Origin: an uncultured Bacilli bacterium
GTDB taxonomy: Bacteria; Bacillota_I; Bacilli_A; RF39; UBA660
DNA: 64,000 bases
Assembly (NCBI GenBank): GCA_934096105.1
Contig: CAKOLH010000003.1
Span: 16,735-80,734, forward strand
Direction: 5' to 3'
Position numbers and translations under genes: made by a program. Shown here in pieces: positions 17,123 to 25,849 of the stretch. The notes beneath the pieces are model-generated. The model was not told the DNA's origin, made no database searches, and saw only the letters and a list, made by a program, of their open reading frames with translations. Within the stretch, counting starts at the first letter, position 1. Every line of letters starts with the position of its first letter.

Positions 17123-18229
17123 ATGAAAAAAAATAAAATATTAATACCATTACTAGTATTTGTAGCTTTTATAGGAGGAGCCGTATGGTCATATTTAGTT
17201 ATAAAACAATTAGGTCATGAAACAATATTAACTTCTGGTAGTGGAGGAAATTATACAATAAATGAAAATAGTATATCAGCAGCAGTTGATAAAGTATATG
17301 ATGCTACCGTAGTAGTAGCAAGTTATAAAGGAGAAACATTAGTATCAACAGGTACAGGTTTTGTATATAAAACAGATGGATCAACCTCTTACATAATGAC
17401 TAATAATCATGTCGTATCTGGTGGTGATTCTGCTAAAGTAATCTTTAGTGATGGTACTTCAGCAGATACCAAAATACTAGGAGGAGATACATATGCTGAC
17501 ATAGCAGTATTAACAGTATCTACTTCAAGTATAAAACAAGTAGCAACACTAGGAAACACAGAAAATATGAAATTAGGAGACACAGTATTTGCAGTAGGTG
17601 CTCCTCTAGGAGATACCTATAGTGGTACAGTAACTAAGGGAATATTATCAGGAAAAGATAGATTAGTAGAAGTAAGTATAAATGGAACTACTAGTGATTA
17701 CTATATGAAAGTATTACAAACCGATACAGCCTTAAACCCTGGTAACAGTGGTGGACCATTATGTAATGTTAATGGTGAAGTAATTGGTGTTAATTCATTA
17801 AAATTAACTCAAGAAACTAGTGGTACATCAAGTTATAGTGTTGAAGGAATGGGATTTGCAATACCAATTGAAGATGCTGTATACTATGCTGAAACAATAG
17901 AAAAAGGTGGAAGTATAAAGAGACCATACATTGGTGTTAGTATGCTAGATATAACTAATAGTTATTACTTATGGCAGGCTAAGATAACTGTACCAGACAA
18001 TGTTAAAACAGGTGTAGCAGTAGTGGATGTTGAATCTAACTCACCAGCAGATAAAGCGGGTATTAAGAAAGGTGATATAATCACTAAGATTGAAAATGAT
18101 GATATATCATCAGTAGCTAAATTAAGATATGAACTATATAAACACTCCCCTGGAGATAAAATAACAGTTACATATAATAGAAATGGTAAAGAATTAAAGA
18201 CAGAAGTAACACTTGAAGAAAGTAAATAG
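17123..18229 (+). CDS. htrA: HtrA/DegP-type S1C serine protease with PDZ domain
   Basis: 368 residues: N-terminal membrane anchor (about 8-27), trypsin-like domain, one C-terminal PDZ domain (about 270-365). The triad is His96 (MTNNHVVSG), Asp126 (TYADIAVL) and Ser209 (LNPGNSGGP). It acts outside the membrane in protein quality control. GGAAGGTGAT precedes the ATG. Co-transcription with the upstream Abi_2-like gene is likely from the 6-bp gap. It is followed by a terminator and then the first hairpin repeat. Confidence 0.93.
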   Translation: MKKNKILIPLLVFVAFIGGAVWSYLVIKQLGHETILTSGSGGNYTINENSISAAVDKVYDATVVVASYKGETLVSTGTGFVYKTDGSTSYIMTNNHVVSGGDSAKVIFSDGTSADTKILGGDTYADIAVLTVSTSSIKQVATLGNTENMKLGDTVFAVGAPLGDTYSGTVTKGILSGKDRLVEVSINGTTSDYYMKVLQTDTALNPGNSGGPLCNVNGEVIGVNSLKLTQETSGTSSYSVEGMGFAIPIEDAVYYAETIEKGGSIKRPYIGVSMLDITNSYYLWQAKITVPDNVKTGVAVVDVESNSPADKAGIKKGDIITKIENDDISSVAKLRYELYKHSPGDKITVTYNRNGKELKTEVTLEESK

Positions 18230-18243
18230 TTACTTCTTTTTTT
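18216..18243 (+). terminator. Intrinsic terminator of htrA
   Basis: AGAAAGTAA pairs with TTACTTCT (one bulged A) around a 4-nt loop containing the stop codon, then seven T. Confidence 0.7.
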
Positions 18244-18247
18244 GTAT

Positions 18248-18300
18248 CCTCCTGAGCCTAAGGTCTCAAGAGGCTTGATAGAGCCTAAGTCTCTATCAAG
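18248..18300 (+). repeat. Paired-hairpin repeat, copy 1
   Basis: Hairpin A pairs CCTCCTGAG with CTCAAGAGG (one mismatch) around the loop CCTAAGGT. Hairpin B follows without a gap: CTTGATAGAG pairs perfectly with CTCTATCAAG around CCTAAGT. There is no T run, so it is not a terminator. First member of the dispersed family described in the findings. Confidence 0.85.
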
Positions 18301-18320
18301 AGCATCTTTGGTAAAAACAC

Positions 18321-18349
18321 TTGAAAAATATGCATTTTTATGTTACACT
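18321..18349 (+). promoter_or_regulatory. Promoter of the acyl-CoA ligase gene
   Basis: TTGAAA at 18321-18326, 17-bp spacer, TACACT at 18344-18349. Confidence 0.5.
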
Positions 18350-18379
18350 AATGCTGATTTTGAGGGGAGTTAGATTAAT

Positions 18380-20335
18380 ATGGAAAATAGAAAAATTCCT
18401 AAAATAGTTGAAGAGGTAAATGAAGTAGTGTCTTCAATGACACCTGCGAAAAAATATATAAGTGATAAAAAATTAAATACCAAGACACAAAAAGCTTTGT
18501 CAGATATTGAAAAAAATCACAATACATCTTGGGCTGTAGAAATTTTTAGAAGAAATCAAGAAAACTTAGACCTTATATCACTATTATACAGAGGAAACAA
18601 GATTTCTTATGAAAAGATGTTTACAGAAGCGTATGATTATGCAAAATCATTAAAGAGTATTGGATATACAAAAGGTGATACAATTCCAATTTGTGTTGAT
18701 AATATACCAGAATTTGTTTATTTAATGATTGGAGCTAGCTTTATAGGCTGCAATTTTGTTGTAGTGGGTGATTGGTTTAATAAAGAGTATTTAAAAGAAA
18801 TATTAAATGAAACAAAGAGCAAATATATATTTGTTTCAAATAAAAACTATGTGCAAATAAATGAGGCAATAAATGAATCAAATATAGAGGAAATAATAAT
18901 GCCTGCACTTAATGATTCACTACCAATAGACAAGAATGGCATTAGATATAATCCATATCAGGAAATAGAAGAAAAATTTTGCCATAATTTTACAAACAAT
19001 ATTAGTGAATTAAAAAAGCAAAGCCAAAAGAGAATATTGAGTATTAAAGAATTTGCAAATATAGGGAAAGATTATACAGAGAAAGTAATAGAAAGTGTTT
19101 CAATTGATGCCCCATTTATACAAACATATACTAGCGGAACAACTGACCCTGGCCGTCCAAAAGGAGTAATTCATTCTACTAGAAGCTATATAACATTATC
19201 TAGGTGGAAAGAATCAGATGTATCAGGATTACCAAGTATGAGAAATATGACTATTTTAGGACATATTCCAACATATACTCATATGGAACTATCATGTGCA
19301 ATATCGGATACATTATATGAAAAATGTACTTTAGCATTAGAACCATATTATGAAAGAGACTTCTTTATTTATTCACTTTTAATTAACAAGCCTAACTTTG
19401 TACCAGCATCAACTGGATTTTGGACAAAATTGTGTGATCAATTAAATTATGATGAAAAGTTTAAAAATATTAATATGCCATTTTTAATGTTACCAACAGT
19501 AACAGGAGAAGAGTGTTCACCTGGAGAAGAATATTATTATAATGCAACATCAAAAAAACATAAATTTGGTACCGATAAATTACCTTATCCACTATCACCA
19601 GTAACATTTTCAATAGGTGGTGGAACATCTGAAAGTAGTGGCGTATTTGTTACAATACTTAAATCATTACAAGAAAAAAGGATTAGCAATATTGTAAAAA
19701 AATATGGATTAGGGCTTACTCCTCATAGTTTTGTTGATTTAGAAGTCTTAGATAAAGATGGAAATTATTGCCCAATAGGAAAACCAGGAACATTAGTAAT
19801 AAATGGCCCTTGTAATATGTTAGGATATACTGACCCAAAATTAAATGAGTCAATATATGTAAAAGATAGTAAGGGAAAAACTTGGTTAAATCAAGGCGCT
19901 TATTCCTATAAAACAGATAATCAAGGAAGAATAAAAATGAAAGGAAGACCAAATAGTTTTATTACTTTATCCGATAAAACCGAATTACCATACTACATAA
20001 TTGAAGATATAATTGAAAAAGATATAAAAAATATTATGGTAGCAGTTCTTCTAAAAATAAGTGATGATTCTTATGTTTGCCATATCGAATTACAAAGACA
20101 AAGCAAATTATCACAAGAGAAAATCATCAATAATGCTATGAATAGATTAGCTAATAGTGTCCCATCAGAAGTATTAAAAAAACTATACTTAAGAATAGTA
20201 CCATCATTTCCTGTAGCTCCAAGTGGTAAAAGAGATACAAATCCTTTATTAGCTGAAAGAGTACCAGAAGATAGTATTAATTGTGCTGAATATCTAAAAA
20301 TTTCAAGAAATGTAAAGAAGAGAGTAAAACAATAA
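18380..20335 (+). CDS. AMP-binding acyl-CoA synthetase/ligase
   Basis: 651 residues of the ANL (adenylate-forming) superfamily. The A3 phosphate-binding loop TYTSGTTDPGRPKGVIHS lies near residue 250 and the A10-type catalytic Lys stands in VAPSGKRDTNPL near the C terminus. The acid substrate cannot be inferred. It has its own promoter and terminator and is followed by a hybrid sensor kinase. GAGGGGAG is the ribosome binding site. Its role might be lipid or carboxylate activation; the kinase next door suggests a sensing link, but that is speculation. Confidence 0.85.
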   Translation: MENRKIPKIVEEVNEVVSSMTPAKKYISDKKLNTKTQKALSDIEKNHNTSWAVEIFRRNQENLDLISLLYRGNKISYEKMFTEAYDYAKSLKSIGYTKGDTIPICVDNIPEFVYLMIGASFIGCNFVVVGDWFNKEYLKEILNETKSKYIFVSNKNYVQINEAINESNIEEIIMPALNDSLPIDKNGIRYNPYQEIEEKFCHNFTNNISELKKQSQKRILSIKEFANIGKDYTEKVIESVSIDAPFIQTYTSGTTDPGRPKGVIHSTRSYITLSRWKESDVSGLPSMRNMTILGHIPTYTHMELSCAISDTLYEKCTLALEPYYERDFFIYSLLINKPNFVPASTGFWTKLCDQLNYDEKFKNINMPFLMLPTVTGEECSPGEEYYYNATSKKHKFGTDKLPYPLSPVTFSIGGGTSESSGVFVTILKSLQEKRISNIVKKYGLGLTPHSFVDLEVLDKDGNYCPIGKPGTLVINGPCNMLGYTDPKLNESIYVKDSKGKTWLNQGAYSYKTDNQGRIKMKGRPNSFITLSDKTELPYYIIEDIIEKDIKNIMVAVLLKISDDSYVCHIELQRQSKLSQEKIINNAMNRLANSVPSEVLKKLYLRIVPSFPVAPSGKRDTNPLLAERVPEDSINCAEYLKISRNVKKRVKQ

Positions 20336-20348
20336 TTACTCTCTTTTC
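20318..20348 (+). terminator. Intrinsic terminator
   Basis: AGAGAGTAA pairs perfectly with TTACTCTCT (9 bp), then TTT-C; the stop codon lies in the loop. Confidence 0.8.
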
Positions 20349-20353
20349 TAATG

Positions 20354-20382
20354 TGGACAATAATACAAATAAATGTTATAAT
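20354..20382 (+). promoter_or_regulatory. Promoter of the hybrid kinase gene
   Basis: TGGACA at 20354-20359, 17-bp spacer, TATAAT at 20377-20382. Confidence 0.6.
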
Positions 20383-20410
20383 CGTAGTATAAGACGATAG
20401 GAGAATTATT

Positions 20411-22201
20411 ATGAATGTTGAATTTTTAATTTTATATGCACTTATATTATCAATAACATTAAATATAATGTACTTCATCAGGAAACACATTAACTCTAAC
20501 GAGGCAAAAATATTTTCAAAAATTCTTTTTTCCAATTTACTTGGATTAATGTTAGAATTGATGTGTATATATATGAGCAATAAATTTTCTCCAACATCAT
20601 TGCCCGCAATAATCTTTACAAGAGCATATTTAATATATTTAATAACGTATTTATTGTTTATGACACTATATAATTATGTTTTATGCTATACAACAGAAAA
20701 GCAAAAAAAATTAGAACATTATAAAAAATTAAGAAACATATCATACACTATTTATGCTGTATGCGTTGTCGTGTGTATGGCATTACCATTGCAGACAGCA
20801 AAAGGGTATGCAATAGGGCCGGCAGTCAATTTTGTATATTTATGTTCTACAATATGTATAAATATATGGTTTATTCCAATGATAAAAAATAGAAAAATAA
20901 TAGAACATAAAAAGTTTATACCACTTTATATATTTATTTTCCTTATAATCATTGTTGCTATAATACAAAAGATTTATCCTCAAGCTACTTTAATAACAAT
21001 AGTGGAATTTCTAATAGTTTTTATAATGTATCATACCATTGAAAACCCTGATATGAAAATGTTAGATGAAGTTCATAAAGCTAAAGTAATAAGTGATAAT
21101 GCTAATGAAGAAAAAACACTATTTTTATATAATATGACAAATGAAATAAGAGGTATAACTAAAGATATTGATAGAGAAACAGATAATATCTTAGATGAAA
21201 CAGATAATAAAAAAATTGATGTTGAAGAAATAAATAATTCTGCTAGAAATATTAAGGGAAGTACTGCAAAGTTTACTACTATGACAAATGAAATATTAGA
21301 TATATCAAGTATTGATAGTGCTAGTGTTAGAATATATAATGAAAAATATAATATAAAAAGATTGTTAAAAGAACTTGTAGGAATGTATAAGTCAAAAATT
21401 CAAAATAAAAATCTAGACTTTAGAGTAAGCATAGCTAGTGATATACCCGAATATTTATATGGTGATGGAATAAATCTAAAGAAAGCCTTAACTATTATAT
21501 TAGATAATAGTGTTAAATACACCAATAATGGCTATATAGAGTTTAATGTAAATACCATTATAAAAGGAAATATAGCTAGATTAATAATATCAGTTGAAGA
21601 CTCTGGAATTGGAATGAAAGCCGAAGACATAAATAAGATATTCACAAAGAAACAAGAAAGAGAAGATAATCATAATCTAAATAATAACTTATATAATGCT
21701 AAAAGACTAATAACACTAATGAATGGAACAATCGTACCAAGTAGTAGTTATGGAAGTGGAACAATCATGAAAATAATATTAGACCAAAAGTATGATACCA
21801 TAGATACAGATATAAATAAATATGATAATATTTATGATAAGAAGAAAGTATTATTAATAGATGATAGTCCATCAAGTGAAAAACTATTTAATAAAATATT
21901 AAGTGGAACAAATATAGAACTAACTAGTGTAAAATTAGGAAAAGAAGGATTAGAAAGAATAAGAAGTAAAGAAAAATATGACTTAATATTATTAGATGAA
22001 GAGTTAGAACCACAAAATGGACATATAATTATGCGAAAATTATTAGAAATAAGAAACTTTAATACCAAAGTAATATTATTAACAAAAGATAATAAATATG
22101 ATTATGATGATAGTTATTTACAGGAAGGATTTACTGATTACATAATAAAATCATCAGATAAAGAAGAAATATTAAATAAAATGAATAAGTACTTGTCATA
22201 G
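20411..22201 (+). CDS. Hybrid sensor kinase-receiver protein lacking the phosphoacceptor His
   Basis: 596 residues: about seven membrane helices (1-210), a kinase core and a C-terminal receiver. The H-box that should read FLxNMSHEIRTPL is FLYNMTNEIRG, with Asn244 in place of His. The ATPase domain keeps IILDNSVKYT and VEDSGIGM but its G2 region is weak. The receiver (about 480-596) has LIDDSP, phosphoacceptor Asp in LILLDEELEP, LLTKDN and IIKSS. It may receive phosphate from another kinase, or be a pseudokinase scaffold. It is monocistronic. Confidence 0.8.
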   Translation: MNVEFLILYALILSITLNIMYFIRKHINSNEAKIFSKILFSNLLGLMLELMCIYMSNKFSPTSLPAIIFTRAYLIYLITYLLFMTLYNYVLCYTTEKQKKLEHYKKLRNISYTIYAVCVVVCMALPLQTAKGYAIGPAVNFVYLCSTICINIWFIPMIKNRKIIEHKKFIPLYIFIFLIIIVAIIQKIYPQATLITIVEFLIVFIMYHTIENPDMKMLDEVHKAKVISDNANEEKTLFLYNMTNEIRGITKDIDRETDNILDETDNKKIDVEEINNSARNIKGSTAKFTTMTNEILDISSIDSASVRIYNEKYNIKRLLKELVGMYKSKIQNKNLDFRVSIASDIPEYLYGDGINLKKALTIILDNSVKYTNNGYIEFNVNTIIKGNIARLIISVEDSGIGMKAEDINKIFTKKQEREDNHNLNNNLYNAKRLITLMNGTIVPSSSYGSGTIMKIILDQKYDTIDTDINKYDNIYDKKKVLLIDDSPSSEKLFNKILSGTNIELTSVKLGKEGLERIRSKEKYDLILLDEELEPQNGHIIMRKLLEIRNFNTKVILLTKDNKYDYDDSYLQEGFTDYIIKSSDKEEILNKMNKYLS

Positions 22202-22210
22202 TACTTTTTT
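22187..22210 (+). terminator. Intrinsic terminator
   Basis: AAGTAC pairs with GTACTT around an 8-nt loop, then six T; the stop codon is inside. Confidence 0.75.
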
Positions 22211-22262
22211 CTTGCGTTTAATAGAAAAATCTGTTATTATATATGCCGAGGTGTTAATATTT

Positions 22263-22961
22263 ATGAAATGCTGTGGAAATTGTGAATGGTGTATTACTGA
22301 AGAAGAAGAACTTGCTCAAATAAAAGAAAAAAATTATGATGAAGAGGATCTAAATAGACCACTTACTGGAGATTGTTCTCTTGGAATTGATCCTGGCGAA
22401 AACTATTGCTGTAGTCAGCATAATTACATGGAAAAATTAACCAATATTTATGTATTATATGATGAAAACTATTTTGGACCAGGTTATTTTATAGTTACGG
22501 AATATAATAAAGAACCAGTTATACTTATAAAAATGTTTATCGCAGGTAGTAAAACTTTTCCTGAATTCAAATTATTTGCTTATGAAAGAGAAAGTGCAAA
22601 CTATTCTACAAAATTAAATAAAAATATAGACCTATTAGTATTCAAAAAAAATAATGAAGATTTGTATCAGATAGTTAAATTACTATCTTCATCACTACCA
22701 TATGATACAGTTCCATCAGCAGAGTATAGTAAAGAAAATAGTAGCATACACATAAATGTTACCGAAGACTACGCTGACATAAATATATCAAAAGATATAG
22801 TTAGTGATAAAGATAATAAAGATTTCATAAACATAACACTAGGAGACCCATACACCTGCAAAAACTATATTCAGTTAAGTACCTTTTATAATAGATTAGC
22901 CAAGCTAAGTAAAGGTGTACTTAAAGAAGAAGGAATGAAAAAAATCCTGAAAATAAAATAA
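22263..22961 (+). CDS. Cysteine-rich N-terminal protein of unknown function
   Basis: 232 residues. The start is ATG at 22263, preceded by GAGGTG at the right distance; longer readings lack a ribosome binding site. The first 60 residues hold nine Cys (MKCCGNCEWC, GDCS, NYCCSQH), suggesting a metal site or Fe-S cluster. The rest is soluble alpha/beta with a Ser/Asp-rich middle. No signal peptide or membrane helix. I do not recognise a family. It is monocistronic; a weak AAAGGTAGA/TCTATCTTT hairpin lies after the stop. Confidence 0.65.
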   Translation: MKCCGNCEWCITEEEELAQIKEKNYDEEDLNRPLTGDCSLGIDPGENYCCSQHNYMEKLTNIYVLYDENYFGPGYFIVTEYNKEPVILIKMFIAGSKTFPEFKLFAYERESANYSTKLNKNIDLLVFKKNNEDLYQIVKLLSSSLPYDTVPSAEYSKENSSIHINVTEDYADINISKDIVSDKDNKDFINITLGDPYTCKNYIQLSTFYNRLAKLSKGVLKEEGMKKILKIK

Positions 22962-23013
22962 ATATAACTAAAGGTAGATTTTTGTCTATCTTTAATTATT
23001 TACTAAAAAACTA

Positions 23014-23043
23014 TTGTAATTTACTCTAGGTATTTGATATAAT
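23014..23043 (+). promoter_or_regulatory. Promoter of the tsaE-tsaB-rimI-tsaD operon
   Basis: TTGTAA at 23014-23019, 18-bp spacer, TATAAT at 23038-23043. Confidence 0.6.
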
Positions 23044-23069
23044 TAAATAGACAAAGAAAGGTGATTAAA

Positions 23070-23519
23070 ATGGAAGAATACAAAATAATTACTCATGATG
23101 AAAATGAGACAATTGCAGTAGCACAAAATATCGAATCAGAAAAATTTCCTAATATGGTTATATGCTTAAATGGAGACCTTGGCAGTGGTAAGACACTATT
23201 TACTAAAGGCTTTGCTCATGCCATGGGAATAGATGAGATAACTTCACCTACATTTACAATTATAAAAGAATATGTTGGTGAATTACCACTATATCATATG
23301 GATGTATATAGACTAGAGGATTCAAAAGAAGACATAGGAATAGAAGAGTATTTTGACAAGGGAGGAGTAACCATTATCGAGTGGGCTGATATGATTAAAG
23401 ATATCCTACCTCCAGAAAGATTAGATATAAAGATAAAAATAACAGGAGAAAACACAAGAGTATTAATATTAACTCCACATGGAGAAAAATATACTAATAT
23501 TTGTGAGGCTATAATATGA
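23070..23519 (+). CDS. tsaE: tRNA threonylcarbamoyladenosine biosynthesis ATPase TsaE
   Basis: 149 residues. The P-loop LNGDLGSGKTLFTKGF, SPTFTIIKEY, and the Asp/Arg of HMDVYRLED and IIEWADMI are the TsaE signatures. TsaE is the ATPase that cycles the TsaB-TsaD complex when it adds threonylcarbamoyl to A37 of ANN-decoding tRNAs. ATG at 23070 is used because AAAGGTGAT precedes it; the in-frame GTG at 23061 is part of that site. It overlaps tsaB by 4 nt in a classic operon. Confidence 0.95.
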   Translation: MEEYKIITHDENETIAVAQNIESEKFPNMVICLNGDLGSGKTLFTKGFAHAMGIDEITSPTFTIIKEYVGELPLYHMDVYRLEDSKEDIGIEEYFDKGGVTIIEWADMIKDILPPERLDIKIKITGENTRVLILTPHGEKYTNICEAII

Positions 23520-24112
23520 TAAGCTTATTCATAGATACATCATTATCCGATGTATCTATTGCCTTAGTAAAAGAAGGAAAACTTTTATCTAATATCAAAA
23601 ATACCAGTCCTAAAGAACATTCTATATATACTACAAAATTCATTGAAGATATTTTAAAAGAAAATAACTTAGAGCCAAATGATGTAAATGAGATAGTAGT
23701 TGTAAACGGCCCAGGATCATTTACAGGCATAAGAATAGGAGTAACAATAGCCAAGATGTATGCTTATCTCCTAAAAATAAGTATAAAAGAGATAACATCC
23801 TTAAAAATAAGAGTATTAGGCTTTACTGGAGATTATTTTCTATCTACCATAGATGCCAAACATGGTAACTATTACATAGGATTATACGATAAAGAGTATA
23901 ATACCATTACTGAAGAGTTTAACAATATAGATAGAATAGATGAGTTAAAAGAAAAATATAATCCAGTCTTAGTAACCGAAACAGATGATTATGATATTGA
24001 AGAGATAATTAAATATGCCAAGAATCTTCCTAGTATTAATCCACATGCAGTAAATCCAGTATATTTAAAATTACCCGAGGCTATGGAAAAAAATGATAAA
24101 AGAAGTAGTTAA
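23516..24112 (+). CDS. tsaB: tRNA threonylcarbamoyladenosine protein TsaB
   Basis: 198 residues with the ASKHA-fold start LFIDTSLSDVSIAL and VVVNGPGSFTGIRIGV, typical of TsaB. It is the inactive partner that dimerises with TsaD. The second half is short and diverged compared with the usual 230 residues. It overlaps tsaE by 4 nt and rimI by 20 nt, indicating tight translational coupling. Confidence 0.93.
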   Translation: MISLFIDTSLSDVSIALVKEGKLLSNIKNTSPKEHSIYTTKFIEDILKENNLEPNDVNEIVVVNGPGSFTGIRIGVTIAKMYAYLLKISIKEITSLKIRVLGFTGDYFLSTIDAKHGNYYIGLYDKEYNTITEEFNNIDRIDELKEKYNPVLVTETDDYDIEEIIKYAKNLPSINPHAVNPVYLKLPEAMEKNDKRSS

Positions 24113-24443
24113 TAATGACAATCCCTTTTCAAAAGAAATTCAGTATATAGAAGATAACAATGTACTAGGAGAATTAAAATACTCTCTAATATATGAAAGA
24201 ATGGAAGTAGATAATATTCTTGTAAAAGAAGAGTATCGTGGTAGAGGAATAGGAACCAAATTAATGAGTTACCTAGTATCCGAAGCCATCCATCATAAAG
24301 TAATAAATATAACTCTTGAAGTAAGAGTAAGCAATAGTAGAGCAATAAATCTTTATAAGAAGTTTGGTTTTCGTGAGGTAGCCCTAAGAAAATACTATTA
24401 TGGAGATGAAGATGCAATACTTATGGAAAAACAGGTGATGTAA
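24093..24443 (+). CDS. rimI: Ribosomal protein S18-alanine N-acetyltransferase-like GNAT enzyme
   Basis: 116 residues, a minimal GNAT domain: VDNILVKEEYRGRGIGTKLM is the acetyl-CoA loop (RGRGIG), followed by LEVRVSNSRAINLYKKFGF, the RimI-type C-terminal motif. The N-terminal strand region is shorter than in canonical RimI (about 150 residues). Position between tsaB and tsaD is the standard Firmicute order. The start is within the end of tsaB. The acetylation target is presumed by family, not shown. Confidence 0.88.
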   Translation: MIKEVVNNDNPFSKEIQYIEDNNVLGELKYSLIYERMEVDNILVKEEYRGRGIGTKLMSYLVSEAIHHKVINITLEVRVSNSRAINLYKKFGFREVALRKYYYGDEDAILMEKQVM

Positions 24444-25454
24444 ATGAAAGATGTATATATACTTGGAATAGAGTCAAGTTGTGATGAAACTAGTATGAGT
24501 ATAGTAAAAAATGGCTCTGAAGAAATAGCCACTGTAGTACTAAGTCAAATAGATATTCATAAAAACTATGGTGGAGTAGTACCAGAAATAGCAAGTAGAA
24601 ATCATATCGAAAATATAACAATAGTCCTTGAAGAATTATTAAGTAAGACTAATCTAACTATGGATGATATAACTGCCATAGCGGTAACATATGGTCCAGG
24701 ACTAATAGGAAGTCTATTAATAGGAGTACAGGCCGCTAAAACAATGGCTTTAGTAACAGGAAAACCATTAGTACCAGTTCATCATATAGCGGGACATATC
24801 TATGCTAACAATTTAGAAGGAAGATTACAGTTCCCCATAATAGCTTTAGTAGTAAGTGGTGGTCATACCGAACTAGTCTATATGAAAGAAGACTATTCCT
24901 TTGAACGAATAGGAGGTACTTTAGATGATGCTGTTGGTGAGTGCTATGATAAGGTAGCCAAAGTAATAGGATTAGAATATCCTGGCGGCCCCAAAGTAGA
25001 CAAACTAGCTCATCAAGGTAAAGTAACCTATGACCTACCATTACCATTAAACGATAAAACATATAACTTTAGTTTCAGTGGTATTAAGTCAGCAGTTATT
25101 AATCTAGTACATAATGAAAATCAAAGAGGAAATACCATAAATAAAGAAGACTTATGTGCTACTTTCCAACATAATGTTGTTGAAGTAATAGCTAAGAAAA
25201 CAATGCATGCCTTAAAAGAATATCATGTAAACAATCTTATAGTAGCGGGAGGAGTATCTGCTAATACCGGTCTAAGAGAAAGACTAGAAAAAGACTGCAA
25301 AGAAAACAATATTAACTTATCAATACCAAGAATACAATATTGTACAGATAATGCCACTATGATAGCAGCAGCAGCCTATTTTGCCCATAAGAAAAATATC
25401 TTCGCAGACCAGACACTAAATGCTGTAGCCACAGATAGTCTATATAAATATTAA
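24444..25454 (+). CDS. tsaD: tRNA N6-threonylcarbamoyladenosine transferase TsaD
   Basis: 336 residues, normal length. It has the start LGIESSCDETS, the metal-binding HHIAGHIYAN (HxxxH), VSGGHTELVYM, and the C-terminal DNATMIAAAAYF with Asp. TsaD transfers the threonylcarbamoyl group to tRNA A37. The ATG abuts the rimI stop; AACAGGTGATG provides the ribosome binding site. It ends the operon, followed by a terminator. Confidence 0.97.
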   Translation: MKDVYILGIESSCDETSMSIVKNGSEEIATVVLSQIDIHKNYGGVVPEIASRNHIENITIVLEELLSKTNLTMDDITAIAVTYGPGLIGSLLIGVQAAKTMALVTGKPLVPVHHIAGHIYANNLEGRLQFPIIALVVSGGHTELVYMKEDYSFERIGGTLDDAVGECYDKVAKVIGLEYPGGPKVDKLAHQGKVTYDLPLPLNDKTYNFSFSGIKSAVINLVHNENQRGNTINKEDLCATFQHNVVEVIAKKTMHALKEYHVNNLIVAGGVSANTGLRERLEKDCKENNINLSIPRIQYCTDNATMIAAAAYFAHKKNIFADQTLNAVATDSLYKY

Positions 25455-25465
25455 AAAAAGTTAAG

Positions 25466-25499
25466 GAAGAAAGTTAGAAAATTATCGCTTTCTTTTTTT
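25466..25499 (+). terminator. Intrinsic terminator of the tsa operon
   Basis: AAGAAAG pairs with CTTTCTT across a 14-nt loop, followed by seven T. An outer AAAGTTA/TAACTTT pair could enlarge it. Confidence 0.75.
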
Positions 25500-25531
25500 C
25501 TTTTAGACTAACTTTATTATGCTAAAAAAAT

Positions 25532-25568
25532 TCACCTCATATAATAAAGTGATTATGAATAGAGGTGA
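25532..25568 (+). promoter_or_regulatory. Hairpin that can mask the holin ribosome binding site
   Basis: TCACCTC at 25532-25538 is perfectly complementary to GAGGTGA at 25562-25568, the ribosome binding site of the holin gene, across a 23-nt loop. A TATAAT at 25540-25545 lies in the loop region, so whether the upstream arm is transcribed depends on the true start site. Confidence 0.45.
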
Positions 25569-25573
25569 GATAA

Positions 25574-25849
25574 ATGAAATTCATAACAGAAAATACAGAA
25601 TTAATGGTAACATTATTAACCATGACCTTAACATGGATATTGGGATTTATATCAAAAAGATGTCCTTATATAAATAATAACCTAATAATAATACAAAATA
25701 TCGTCATAGGATTATGCGTATCAATATTTTATTTCATAATAACCAAAGACTTTAATTTAGCAATAACATTAAGTGGTCTATTCGCCGAAACAGGATACAA
25801 TCTTATTCATAATATAGAAAAACTGATAAAGGAGGGTAAAAATGGTTAA
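25574..25849 (+). CDS. Phage-type holin
   Basis: 91 residues with two or three hydrophobic helices (about 9-26, 36-57, 62-74) and a charged C terminus (IEKLIKEGKNG). Size, topology and the 8-nt overlap with a following amidase are those of a phage holin-endolysin cassette. Holins form membrane lesions that release endolysin. There are no other phage genes near it, so it looks like a domesticated or relic lysis cassette. The holin family cannot be assigned precisely. Confidence 0.75.
   Translation: MKFITENTELMVTLLTMTLTWILGFISKRCPYINNNLIIIQNIVIGLCVSIFYFIITKDFNLAITLSGLFAETGYNLIHNIEKLIKEGKNG

Noticed and set aside
18248..18300. Hairpins as simple transcription terminators
   Set aside because: htrA already has its own terminator just upstream, and no T run follows the hairpins.
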